From a virus, in IMG/VR virus record IMGVR_UViG_3300046782_000455, positions 1-23,926 of that record: a stretch of DNA of 23,926 bases; one strand, written 5' to 3'. Below the pieces are notes generated by a model. The model was given only the letters and a program-made list of their open reading frames with translations, was not told where the DNA came from and did no database searches. Below are positions 15,227 through 21,316 of the stretch, piece after piece. Made by a program: the position numbers and the translations under genes. The stretch's first letter is position 1. Each line of letters begins with the position of its first letter.

Positions 15227-15786
15227 ATTGAGCGCCTCCGCCAGCAGCAGCCGGGCAGTTCCGGATTGTCCACCGTCTGGCTTTCCAGGTGAACGGTAGT
15301 GGGCAGGTCTTCTCCCAGCACTTCGCACGCGTGCAGCCGCCCGTCCTGGAAGCGCTTCTGAATTATTTCCTCCCGCAGCACTTTGACTGCGGCCTTGCAA
15401 GAGGCGCACCCACCGGGCAGCGAAGTATTTTTCGGGCACCCGGCACACACCTGCGCGCGGTCGCGGGCAAGTTGCGTGTCCACAAATTGATTCCATTTGT
15501 CGGCCTTCAGTTTATTCAGCCATTGAATCACGCGGGTCTTCAGCGATGCCTTTTTCGTCTGGACCGCAGTAAGCCCGTTGTCATCCCGGCAGAGGACCGG
15601 GTTGCGCTGGCACGCTTGGGCTACAACTTCATTGGGCGGGTCACCTGGGGGCAGCCCGGCGCGCTTACGATACGCTATCACGCGCGCGATGACTCCCTGC
15701 CACGTTTGGCCAAAGAGGCGCGCGCCGTCGCTGTCTAAAAAATAATATCCGCCGTGCGGATACACGTTTGGATTGAGTGTCTTCAT
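15223..15786 (-). CDS. Cys-rich phage protein downstream of terL, 187 aa
   Basis: A 187-residue protein. The N-terminal 65 residues contain a pattern I have seen next to phage terminases (Y-F-L-D-S-D-G-A-R-L-F-G-x-x-W, then V-I-A-Y-R-K-R-A-G-L-P-P-G-D-P and V-V-A-Q-A-C-x-R-N-P). The C-terminal half holds a Cys cluster (V-C-A-G-C-P-K-N, then GGCASCKAAV, and HACEVLG), a probable zinc site, followed by PGCCWRRRSI. It starts inside the terL stop (ATGA) and its own stop overlaps the next Cys-rich gene, so the three genes are translationally coupled. Function is not known; DNA binding in packaging is one possibility. No catalytic motif is visible. Confidence 0.65.
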   Translation of the reverse strand: MKTLNPNVYPHGGYYFLDSDGARLFGQTWQGVIARVIAYRKRAGLPPGDPPNEVVAQACQRNPVLCRDDNGLTAVQTKKASLKTRVIQWLNKLKADKWNQFVDTQLARDRAQVCAGCPKNTSLPGGCASCKAAVKVLREEIIQKRFQDGRLHACEVLGEDLPTTVHLESQTVDNPELPGCCWRRRSI

Positions 15787-17738
15787 AAAATTGGTTCCAT
15801 TGAACCGGGCTGCCGCATGCTGGTATCGAGATAGTCCGACATATTGGTAGCGTCGATTCTCACTCCATTAGAAAATCCTGGCACTGGCCAGTCGTCGGTG
15901 TCATCCACCCCGTCAGGAACGTCCACCGATTTCCCGCGCATGGACAAAATGATTCCGCTGCCCTTCCTGGCGGCGTGAACTAAAAGGCTCAGCGCATCCG
16001 CTTCGTTAGGCGAGCCAAATCCGCGCGACTCGTAATCGCGTTTGCTTTCCACTTTCGATTTCCCGTTGAGGACCCGGAAGCGTCGATTGGTGAGTTGTTG
16101 AGAAAGCTTGGACATATCAAGTTGAGGAGCCAGCATGAGATACCCAAATTCTCCCCACTGCCGCATCGCAAACCACAGGACTGAATACATTCTTTCAAAT
16201 TGTTCATTTGCTTTCTTTGAGTCCTCCAACATTATTTTCTCTTCGCCCGCGCCCTCCGAATAGTTCACGTCGTGAATGATTGAGGACCACTCGTATTTGA
16301 TAAGGTCCGCAACGCCTGCGCCGTGGCCGGTTCGGTCGCACGCGTAATACTCCGCCTTGACTCCCGCTTTGCGGTTCATGTCGAGCACAGATTTTTTCAT
16401 CGCGACGGTGTCCCCCTTGGGGAGAACGAAAAGCTGGTTCGCTTGCAGGCCCCACCTGGGGACAACTCGGTCTCCAGGATTCGGCCCTTTGAACATCACC
16501 TTGCGCCCGTTCGGAAATTCCAGACTCGGAGGAAGTTTTATTCCGCTGGCGAGGCCCCACTGGCCCACGATATGAATTGCGTCGTCGCCGCCCTCAAGTG
16601 CAAGGTCCGTTGCTGACACCGGCTCCGGCTCACGATACCAAATGAACTCGCCGCGCCACTTGTCCAGCATCCCCGGCGGTATCACGGTAGCTTCGAGGCC
16701 CATCGTCGGATACATGCCGCGCCCCATCGTCCGGTAGCCGCTGCCGTTCCTGCCGCCCGCGTTGGCGGCAATGCTGGCCAGACCTTCCTGCGTTTGGAGA
16801 CCTGGGTAAACTATCCGGCCCTGGAGAACGTTTTCGCATTGCTCCCCGTCGATGCGGACCACGTCCCACCCACGGGTAGATTTCCATCGGTAATCTTTAT
16901 CCTCGTCCAGGTTTGACCAACCAGCGGGAGGCTCCGCGCGCTGAGCCACTTTGCTAGAGGCATCCGTTGGGTTATAAGCACCAAAAATTTTGAATCCGCC
17001 CACGCCCTTCGCTTCGATTTCGGAAAGGACGTTGTCAATGTCGAGCCAAATACCATCAGGGACATTTTCGATTTCATCGAGAAAAATAAAGAGTCGTGAG
17101 AGAGGGCCAAATTTCGGGTGAGGCTGCGGACGCGGTCTCCGGTGTTGCCCCTGAAGTCGCCCGGCCTTTTTGACATTCCCCTTCGGGATGACCACGCCGG
17201 AAATCGAGGAGAGCAAATCGCGCCGGTTCATTCCAATAAACAGGTCGCCAATCTGGCCGGGCATCGGGAGAGTTGCGTTTGCGTGCAGCGCTACAATGTG
17301 AGAGAAAAGATTCTGCTCCAGGTGGTTTTCGCTGGGGCCTACCACGCGAATCGTCGTCCACTCCGGGTCCCGGACCCATTCAAGAAAAAGCCGGACGCCC
17401 ATCCCGTAGGATTTGCCCATTTTGGCCGCGCCCATGATGAGGCCCATGTCCGCCGTAGCGAACAAGTCCCAAACCTGTTTCACGGAGTGCGGGTCCGGCG
17501 TAAATTGGTTTGGAGACCAAAGCATCTGCGCCGCTTCCTCCATTCCGTTCGCCTCCATAATGGAGTGCAGAAAATTAATCAGAATCGGGTGCGCTTTTTC
17601 CGGGTCGTCCTGCGGCTTCAGTGCGCACGGAAGGCCCACGAAATCGGACACGAGCCGGGCGGCGTCGATATGCTGCTGCTTGTGCAGTAGCGCAGCGACG
17701 GCGAGGGCGGCGTCATGCGTTGGCTTATGTGGTAACAT
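15783..17738 (-). CDS. terL: Terminase large subunit (ATPase and nuclease)
   Basis: A 651-residue protein, the motor that packages DNA into the procapsid and cuts concatemers. The ATPase domain has Walker A G-A-A-K-M-G-K-S at 103-110, a hydrophobic strand and Walker B L-F-I-F-L-D-E-I-E at 216-224 (D221/E222), and a coupling motif G-A-Y-N-P-T-D at 253-259. The C-terminal RNase H-like nuclease shows acidic residues in the expected order: D378 (ATDLAL), D468 (YACDRTGHG) and D581 (SPNEADAL). An N-terminal extension of about 90 residues precedes the ATPase. The start at 17738 overlaps the 97-residue gene by 14 bases. No small terminase subunit is recognised in the window. This is the most secure gene of the region. 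Confidence 0.95.
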   Translation of the reverse strand: MLPHKPTHDAALAVAALLHKQQHIDAARLVSDFVGLPCALKPQDDPEKAHPILINFLHSIMEANGMEEAAQMLWSPNQFTPDPHSVKQVWDLFATADMGLIMGAAKMGKSYGMGVRLFLEWVRDPEWTTIRVVGPSENHLEQNLFSHIVALHANATLPMPGQIGDLFIGMNRRDLLSSISGVVIPKGNVKKAGRLQGQHRRPRPQPHPKFGPLSRLFIFLDEIENVPDGIWLDIDNVLSEIEAKGVGGFKIFGAYNPTDASSKVAQRAEPPAGWSNLDEDKDYRWKSTRGWDVVRIDGEQCENVLQGRIVYPGLQTQEGLASIAANAGGRNGSGYRTMGRGMYPTMGLEATVIPPGMLDKWRGEFIWYREPEPVSATDLALEGGDDAIHIVGQWGLASGIKLPPSLEFPNGRKVMFKGPNPGDRVVPRWGLQANQLFVLPKGDTVAMKKSVLDMNRKAGVKAEYYACDRTGHGAGVADLIKYEWSSIIHDVNYSEGAGEEKIMLEDSKKANEQFERMYSVLWFAMRQWGEFGYLMLAPQLDMSKLSQQLTNRRFRVLNGKSKVESKRDYESRGFGSPNEADALSLLVHAARKGSGIILSMRGKSVDVPDGVDDTDDWPVPGFSNGVRIDATNMSDYLDTSMRQPGSMEPIL

Positions 17739-18018
17739 TGCGCCCGCAGGTCAAAATCTGGTCCAGCTTCCCGCTCGGGAACTTCACCAGCTTCGCGCGC
17801 TGCCATCCCTTACGGCCATACACTGCAATCCTCCGGCGCTGCCCTGGGCGGCATCCGAAGTTGACCACCCGCGAATCCATCATAACGGAGCCGCGCTTTG
17901 GCCTGGGGGTCGTCCTGGGGAGATAGAGCCGGGCGCGCCATCCGTTCGCCGTCCAGCTTTGCGCAATCAGCCGGAGCGCCTCCAGGTGGCGCTGGTTGTA
18001 AACTAGGAACACGTTCAT
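17725..18018 (-). CDS. Small conserved-looking phage protein before terL, 97 aa
   Basis: A 97-residue protein. The first 35 residues (MNVFLVYNQRHLEALRLIAQSW..NGWRARLYL) read like the nucleotide-binding start of a glycosyltransferase or nucleotidyl-binding fold. The rest, R-V-V-N-F-G-C-R-P-G-Q, AVYGRKGWQRAKLVKFPSG and CGRN, is short and basic. No catalytic DxD is present, so any activity is doubtful. It overlaps terL by 14 bases, so it could be a packaging accessory protein, although it does not resemble a small terminase I know. The ribosome site is poor. Confidence 0.55.
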   Translation of the reverse strand: MNVFLVYNQRHLEALRLIAQSWTANGWRARLYLPRTTPRPKRGSVMMDSRVVNFGCRPGQRRRIAVYGRKGWQRAKLVKFPSGKLDQILTCGRNVTT

Positions 18019-18036
18019 AAAATTAAAGGCGGGGCT

Positions 18037-18064
18037 GTAACAAAAACTAGGCAGTTTTTCTTAC
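18037..18064 (-). terminator. AT-rich inverted repeat between two small genes, weak terminator candidate
   Basis: GTAA-G-AAAAACT/AGTTTTT-G-TTAC with a 4-base loop, 18 bases after the stop of the 50-residue gene in transcription order. The T-rich half lies within the stem, so it may attenuate transcription before the 97-residue and terL genes, or be a protein-binding site. Confidence 0.4.
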
Positions 18065-18082
18065 AAGCGCCCGTTGATTTGG

Positions 18083-18235
18083 TTACAGTTTGGTCGCGGC
18101 TTTGTCCACAATGACATTGACTTGCGCCTGCTTCGCCGCATTCCTGCGGTAGAAGAGGGTAACGCCAATAGCACCAGATACAGCGCCGACAACAAGGAGG
18201 GCAACGCCCCCCACAATACTAGCAAGGATTACCAT
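18083..18235 (-). CDS. Small membrane protein, 50 aa
   Basis: A 50-residue frame below the usual length cut-off. It starts M-V-I-L-A-S-I-V-G-G-V and forms one strong membrane helix rich in Gly, Val and Ala (about 2-28), followed by FYRRNAAKQAQVNVIVDKAATKL, a basic cytoplasmic-looking tail. Its ATG is 6 bases after the TATAGA of promoter-like site D and has no Shine-Dalgarno, pointing to leaderless or unusual translation. It is the first gene of the terL transcription unit. It could be a small holin-type, superinfection or regulatory peptide; I cannot tell which. Confidence 0.55.
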   Translation of the reverse strand: MVILASIVGGVALLVVGAVSGAIGVTLFYRRNAAKQAQVNVIVDKAATKL

Positions 18236-18241
18236 ATACAC

Positions 18242-18273
18242 TCTATAGTCTCTGTTTCAACGACAAAGTGTAG
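18242..18273 (-). promoter_or_regulatory. Promoter-like site D (GAGAC-TATAGA; poor -35 box)
   Basis: On the minus strand it contains AAACAGAGACTATAGAG; the 13 bases AAACAGAGACTAT are identical to site A. The upstream box is only CTACAC at the standard distance, or CCTACA with one extra base, so the -35 match is poor. It lies just after the terminator 18285-18317 and just before the 50-residue gene. Confidence 0.5.
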
Positions 18274-18284
18274 GAACAAAATGC

Positions 18285-18317
18285 AAAAAGAGCCGGTCCT
18301 CGAAAGGCCCCGGCTCT
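18285..18317 (-). terminator. Intrinsic terminator after the recombinase block
   Basis: On the minus strand AGAGCCGG pairs with CCGGCTCT around an inner CCT/AGG helix and TTCG loop, followed by TTTTTG. Stem, stable tetraloop and T-run make it the clearest terminator of the window. It separates the recombinase block from the terL block. A 12-base palindrome CTCTAGCTAGAG (18314-18325) overlaps its upstream arm. Confidence 0.85.
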
Positions 18318-18344
18318 AGCTAGAGTTCTCTGTTTAAACGATGA

Positions 18345-18536
18345 TTACTTCATTGGTTTCCCTTTCTCCTGGCTATGGCTAGGCCAGGGGCCATTTTGGT
18401 GACTTGGTTCCTTGCCGTTCGCGATGCGCGCGAGCCGCAACTCGCACTGCTCTTTGCGGAGAGCATTCGCCTCGTCCACTGCGTCCAGTCCGGTCGCCCG
18501 GCTGGCCAATCTTTCTTGAAACCGTCCGCCTCTCAT
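18345..18536 (-). CDS. Small charged protein coupled to the recombinase, 63 aa
   Basis: A 63-residue protein starting M-R-G-G-R-F-Q-E-R-L at 18536. The ATG overlaps the recombinase TGA (ATGA), and AAAGGA lies about 10 bases upstream, so translation is well supported. The sequence is rich in Arg, Glu and Ala with an amphipathic helix (DEANALRKEQCELRLARIANG) and a polar Pro/Ser/His/Lys end. No family is recognised. It could be a small DNA-binding or recombinase-modulating protein; that rests only on the coupled position. It is the last gene before the terminator. Confidence 0.6.
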   Translation of the reverse strand: MRGGRFQERLASRATGLDAVDEANALRKEQCELRLARIANGKEPSHQNGPWPSHSQEKGKPMK

Positions 18537-19225
18537 ACTGCTACGTCCTTTCGATGCGAGCGGAGACCCCATCCGTTGAGAATCTGCCGCACGCCTTTTT
18601 GTTTCCAGAGCTTGCCGGTCCGGGTTCGGTAATTGCCAGCATTCAAAGTGCCTGCAATCGTGTTGTCGTTTTCTCCCGCTTCGCGCAACGTGCGCATAGC
18701 GTTCAAAGTTTCCCACTCTCCCGGCTGGGTGCCGTAGGGAGTGTTGCCGCCGCAGTATTCACCACGGGCGCGTTTCTCGTCGCGGGCCTTTTTGAGCTTC
18801 ATAACGAGGACGGATTTCTCCCACTGCGCTACGGCTCCAATGACTTGCCGGATTAAAATCCTGGTCGGGTCGGCCTGATTACTTGCTTGGTCATAAAGCC
18901 CGCCTTGGTCAGTCGCGAAAACCTTAATCCCGCGCTGGCGGCATTCCTTCAGAATAAATTCTTGAATCATCAATTCGCGGGCGAGCCGGTCAAGCCGCTC
19001 AACCACGATTGCGTCGCCGGGTTGCGCGGTCGCTAAGAGCTTCACGAGCGCGGGCCGGTCCATACCATCCACCGTGCCAGAGACCGCAGCATCGAAAAAT
19101 TTTTCGAAGTGCAAATCCAGGATATTCACCCGGCAGAATTCCACGACAGCGTCGCACTGCCGCCGCTCGCCGTCGCCGTCGATTTGAGAGTGTCCGCTTA
19201 CGCGGAGATACGCAAAAGTTTTCAT
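18533..19225 (-). CDS. Small serine recombinase (resolvase/invertase type)
   Basis: A 230-residue member of the serine recombinase superfamily. The N-terminal catalytic domain has the nucleophile in Y-L-R-V-S (Ser10), the Q-R-x-Q-C-like segment ERRQCDAV, D-A-A-V-S-G-T, and E-R-L-D-R-L-A-R (76-83) with the arginines that activate the DNA phosphate. A dimerisation helix follows (RILIRQVIGAVAQWEKS), then PYGTQPGEW and a C-terminal helix-turn-helix-like part (TLREAGENDNTIAGTLNAG, VRQILNGWG). It is far shorter than large phage serine integrases (usually over 400 residues), so it more likely resolves, inverts or moves DNA than integrates the phage. It overlaps the membrane-protein gene upstream (ATGA) and the 63-residue gene downstream. 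The recombination site is unknown. Confidence 0.9.
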   Translation of the reverse strand: MKTFAYLRVSGHSQIDGDGERRQCDAVVEFCRVNILDLHFEKFFDAAVSGTVDGMDRPALVKLLATAQPGDAIVVERLDRLARELMIQEFILKECRQRGIKVFATDQGGLYDQASNQADPTRILIRQVIGAVAQWEKSVLVMKLKKARDEKRARGEYCGGNTPYGTQPGEWETLNAMRTLREAGENDNTIAGTLNAGNYRTRTGKLWKQKGVRQILNGWGLRSHRKDVAV

Positions 19226-19539
19226 TGATAATACGTGCGATGAATTTTGTCTGAAATTTCGGCAGCGAGGGAGCGCTTCGGATTTCGGCTAAACCAGTCG
19301 TGCAGCAGCCGGGGGCCGACAAAAACGCACTGGGTTATGATGCACGCCGCCGCCAGCCCCAGCACTGTTAGAATCCCTTCCCAGTAACGTGCGACAAGCC
19401 ATACAATCCCGCCGGTCAGAGCGAGCCAAAAGGCCAGCTTCACTAAGGTCCAGACCGTCGAAAGCATCCCGTCAGCCAGCTTTGACCATCCGGGGGACGT
19501 AACGAGAATCAGCACTAGCAACAAGGTAATCGTGTTCAC
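19222..19539 (-). CDS. Membrane protein with two to three spans, 105 aa, GTG start
   Basis: A 105-residue hydrophobic protein. It has an N-terminal hydrophobic segment (TITLLLVLILVTSPGW, about 3-18), a second span (about 30-50, LVKLAFWLALTGGIVWLVA) and a third (about 55-75, ILTVLGLAAACIITQCVFV), then a basic tail (WFSRNPKRSLAAEI). The start is GTG at 19539, overlapping the TGA of the small upstream gene (GTGA). The gene is coupled to the recombinase downstream. The family is not recognised. A holin-like, superinfection-exclusion or anchoring role is possible; nothing in the sequence chooses among these. Confidence 0.6.
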   Translation of the reverse strand: MNTITLLLVLILVTSPGWSKLADGMLSTVWTLVKLAFWLALTGGIVWLVARYWEGILTVLGLAAACIITQCVFVGPRLLHDWFSRNPKRSLAAEISDKIHRTYYQ

Positions 19540-19682
19540 AGGGTCACCGGCCTTCCACAGTAGAACGCCGCCAGCCGGGCAACGTCCGCGTTGCGCTTGG
19601 CCCGAATCTGCGCGGCCCTTGCGAGCCGGTCTCGGAATTCTTTTTCTCGGGCTGCCTGAGCCGCTTTTTCTTTTTCATTCAT
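19536..19682 (-). CDS. Small Arg/Ala/Glu-rich protein, 48 aa
   Basis: A 48-residue frame starting MNEKEKAAQAAREKEF at the ATG at 19682. A longer version would need a TTG inside a hairpin and is not preferred. The product is one long charged helix, rich in Ala, Arg and Glu, ending FYCGRPVTL, and could form a coiled coil. The stop shares bases with the GTG of the membrane-protein gene. It is the first gene after the hairpin at 19715-19740 in this block. Function is unknown. Confidence 0.5.
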   Translation of the reverse strand: MNEKEKAAQAAREKEFRDRLARAAQIRAKRNADVARLAAFYCGRPVTL

Positions 19683-19714
19683 GTCTAAGCTTCGCACACC
19701 GTCCGGCAATAGCA

Positions 19715-19740
19715 AGCCCCTCAAATCACTTTGAAGGGCT
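19715..19740 (-). terminator. Hairpin after the fibre-like gene, weak terminator candidate
   Basis: AGCCCTTCAAA pairs with TTTGAGGGGCT (11 bp, one G-T pair) with loop GTGA. The following TTGCTATTG is not a good T-run, so it may attenuate transcription or protect an mRNA end. The stretch 19683-19793 contains this hairpin and a small CACC/GGTG stem but no gene. Confidence 0.45.
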
Positions 19741-19793
19741 GCTTATTCACCATTTAAGGTGTATTACCTGGGGCTGATTATTCAGTGGCCCGG

Positions 19794-20540
19794 TCAATCC
19801 GTAAAGACGGAGACTCCCCGTCCTATTAAAGTTGCTTTGTCCGCGATGCCCTGGCCAGTCGGAGGAGCCGGGATATTCTGCTGAAGGCCGACACTGCCAG
19901 TAACAAAAGCAGGATTGGCCACGCACCGCGCTAGAATCGCGTTCACTTGGGCAGACGGCAAAAAGTTGCTCTGGATGATTACGTGTTGCCCGTTGCCCGG
20001 CAAAAAGTTTGGTAGGTTCACCGCCGTCAGCGCGCCGTTGTTTTGAATCGAAATATTGTTTCCTGCCCCCACGGTCGTAAGCAACGGAAAGTCAATCGTC
20101 TTCAGAATAGCGTTGTCTGTGATGGTGATGCCGCTGCCGCCGTTCTGAGCGTTCAACGGGTCTATCTGCGTGAGATTCGGAAAACGGATTTCAAGGAGCC
20201 CGGCAAAAAACGCAAGGAAAAATCCGCCGAGACTTTCCGTCATCGTGAACGTGAGCACGCTGGACATACCCGGAGCGTCCCCGTATAAATTGTATCCGAT
20301 TAGGTCAGTGCTCACCCCGATAACTGGAGGAGTTGCTACCTTGGAGCCGAGATACTTAATTAATTTGCAAAGCCAATTCATAGAATCAATCCCAAGGTCG
20401 CTGTTTGCTGGGTTAAGGGTGCCGTCAGAAAGTGCCACGATGACGCGTTGCATCCGGTCCACTGTGTCGCCAGTGGTAATCAAGTCCCCATACTGACCGA
20501 AGTCAGCAATGAGGGCGTCCAGGTCAGCCGCCGCAGACAT
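19794..20540 (-). CDS. Fibre-like protein with leucine-rich/beta-solenoid segment
   Basis: A 248-residue protein. Residues 1-65 are helical (DLDALIADFGQYGDLITTGDTVDRMQRVIVAL). A middle segment has hydrophobic strands and a Gly/Phe-rich stretch (LTFTMTESLGGFFLAFFAGLLEIRFPNL). Residues about 115-200 show a repeat of about 20-24 residues: LLEIRFPNLTQID, ITITDNAILKTIDFPLLTTVG, NISIQNNGALTAVNLPNFLPG, HVIIQSNFLPSAQVNAIL. Such L-x-x-I/V-x-x-P-x-L ladders occur in phage fibres and receptor-L-like solenoids that bind surface targets. It lies far from the tail block, after promoter-like site E. The role is inferred from repeat pattern. Confidence 0.5.
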   Translation of the reverse strand: MSAAADLDALIADFGQYGDLITTGDTVDRMQRVIVALSDGTLNPANSDLGIDSMNWLCKLIKYLGSKVATPPVIGVSTDLIGYNLYGDAPGMSSVLTFTMTESLGGFFLAFFAGLLEIRFPNLTQIDPLNAQNGGSGITITDNAILKTIDFPLLTTVGAGNNISIQNNGALTAVNLPNFLPGNGQHVIIQSNFLPSAQVNAILARCVANPAFVTGSVGLQQNIPAPPTGQGIADKATLIGRGVSVFTD

Positions 20541-20546
20541 AACCGG

Positions 20547-20777
20547 TTAGGGTTTGCCGATGAAGGCGATGAAATTCAGCAAGGTGGAAATCGGATTCAG
20601 TTTGCAAGCTTCCAGGAACGCGCCGCTCGAAGCAGCGAATCCGGAGGAAACTGCAACCACTGCCGTTCGCTCGATGATAGTCGAATCGAAAGGAAGTTCC
20701 GTCGCGCTCGTCAAGGTCATCGCCTGCGAGGCCGCAACCAACTTGTTGTATTCAGCCGTTGAGAATGTGTGTGCCAT
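20547..20777 (-). CDS. Small protein of unknown function, 76 aa
   Basis: A 76-residue protein starting MAHTFSTAEYNKLVAAS. The middle is a Ser/Ala/Thr/Val-rich segment (TLTSATELPFDSTIIERTAVVAVSSGFAASSG) and the C-terminus is hydrophobic (NPISTLLNFIAFIGKP), which may be a short membrane or packing helix. The ATG lies 5 bases after the TACTTA of promoter-like site E, with a GGAGG too far upstream to act, so a leaderless message is possible. It ends 6 bases before the fibre-like gene and is in the same block. No family is recognised. Confidence 0.55.
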   Translation of the reverse strand: MAHTFSTAEYNKLVAASQAMTLTSATELPFDSTIIERTAVVAVSSGFAASSGAFLEACKLNPISTLLNFIAFIGKP

Positions 20778-20781
20778 ACGT

Positions 20782-20988
20782 CTAAGTAGTCTCTCCTCCG
20801 GAAGAAAATGTCAGGCTCGAAAAATTAACGCCGAGGACTGATGGAGTTTTACCGCTCGCGATTTCAGTATTCGAATGCATTCCTGATGCCTGCCCCGGCG
20901 AGCGGCGTCGCGACTGTTCATTACGTTGCTGGTCGGCTTTCGGGCATACGTATCCCACAGCACGGAGGCAGCTATTCGCAGCTTCCAT
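20782..20988 (-). CDS. Possible small protein, 68 aa, overlapping promoter-like site E
   Basis: An open frame from an ATG at 20988 to a TAG at 20782, between the tRNA and the 76-residue gene. A longer version would begin inside the tRNA at a GTG and is rejected. The end (TPSVLGVNFSSLTFSSGGETT) reads like phage protein, but the ribosome site is weak and no motif is seen. If it is not a gene, the 260-base stretch 20778-21042 holds only promoter-like site E. Confidence 0.3.
   Translation of the reverse strand: MEAANSCLRAVGYVCPKADQQRNEQSRRRSPGQASGMHSNTEIASGKTPSVLGVNFSSLTFSSGGETT
20783..20814 (-). promoter_or_regulatory. Promoter-like site E (CTGACA-N20-TACTTA with GAGAC)
   Basis: On the minus strand CTGACA, 20 bases ending AGAGAC, then TACTTA; five bases later comes the ATG of the 76-residue gene. 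The stretch AGAGACTACTTAGACG closely matches AGAGACTATTTAAGACG of site A. Confidence 0.6.
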
Positions 20989-21042
20989 CTCTGCTTTTAG
21001 CGAACGGTTTGGTCCAAGTTTGCTCTTGGCGTCGCTGGAAGT

Positions 21043-21118
21043 TGGTTGCGGGAGGAGGACTCGAACCACCAACCTTCGCCTTATGAGGGCGACTATCTGA
21101 CCCTTGATATACCCCGCA
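21043..21118 (-). tRNA. tRNA with anticodon CAT (Met elongator or Ile2)
   Basis: A 76-base cloverleaf with the 3' CCA encoded. The acceptor stem is TGCGGGG/TCCCGCA (one G-U), the D stem TATC/GATA with an 8-base loop, and the anticodon stem TCGCC/GGCGA with loop CTCATAA, giving anticodon CAT at 21083-21085. The variable loop is AGGTT, and the T stem GGTGG/CCTCC (one T-T mismatch) has loop TTCGAGT and discriminator A. It lacks the initiator signature (unpaired first pair, three G-C in the anticodon stem), so it is an elongator Met tRNA or the Ile2 type whose C34 is modified to lysidine. The sequence cannot separate these. It stands alone among the small genes. Confidence 0.93.
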
Positions 21119-21129
21119 AATTCAAAGAA

Positions 21130-21249
21130 TTAAAACCGTTTCGACTGGCGCATCAGAAACCAAACCGCGCCAGTAATCAGGACCACCTTGCCAGCGAAGG
21201 CGACAGCGGCCACAATCAAAAAGAGCATTATGCTCGGAGCTTCAGTCAT
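21130..21249 (-). CDS. Tiny membrane protein, 39 aa
   Basis: A 39-residue frame: MTEAPSIMLFLIVAAVAFAG begins it, a continuous hydrophobic helix covers about 7-33, and it ends M-R-Q-S-K-R-F. Short N-terminus, one span and a basic tail give a predicted N-out orientation. There is no clear Shine-Dalgarno; the ATG overlaps the end of a still smaller frame (21242-21313), which might couple translation. It ends 11 bases before the tRNA. Function is unknown. Confidence 0.5.
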   Translation of the reverse strand: MTEAPSIMLFLIVAAVAFAGKVVLITGAVWFLMRQSKRF

Positions 21250-21313
21250 ACAATAGATTAGTTTGCTGTGTTGAAAATTGCAGCGCTTTTTTATAACGTG
21301 AGCGCCACGGCAT
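21242..21313 (-). CDS. Possible leader peptide, 23 aa
   Basis: A 23-residue frame M-P-W-R-S-R-Y-K-K-A-L... directly after promoter-like site F. Its TGA overlaps the ATG of the 39-residue gene (ATGACTGA), as in coupled leader peptides. The GGAGG abuts the ATG with no spacing, so a normal ribosome site is absent. Weak. Confidence 0.2.
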   Translation of the reverse strand: MPWRSRYKKALQFSTQQTNLLYD

Positions 21314-21316
21314 CCT

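Noticed and set aside
15227-15496. N-terminal extension of the 87-aa Cys-rich gene
   Set aside because: It runs through the coding region of the preceding Cys-rich gene in a different frame; the ATGA overlap marks the true start.
18320-18345. AAACAGAGAACTCTAG, similar to sites A and D
   Set aside because: It has an extra A in the core and no upstream box, and lies directly before the terminator; probably a degenerate or chance copy.
18537-18716. A 123-residue version of the small gene after the recombinase
   Set aside because: The extra part lies in another frame of the recombinase gene; the ATG at 18536 has a good ribosome site and stop-start overlap.
20989-21072. Upstream extension of the small frame before site E, starting at a GTG inside the tRNA
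   Set aside because: It would read through the T arm of a well-formed tRNA. A later ATG at 20988 avoids this, and even that gene is doubtful.
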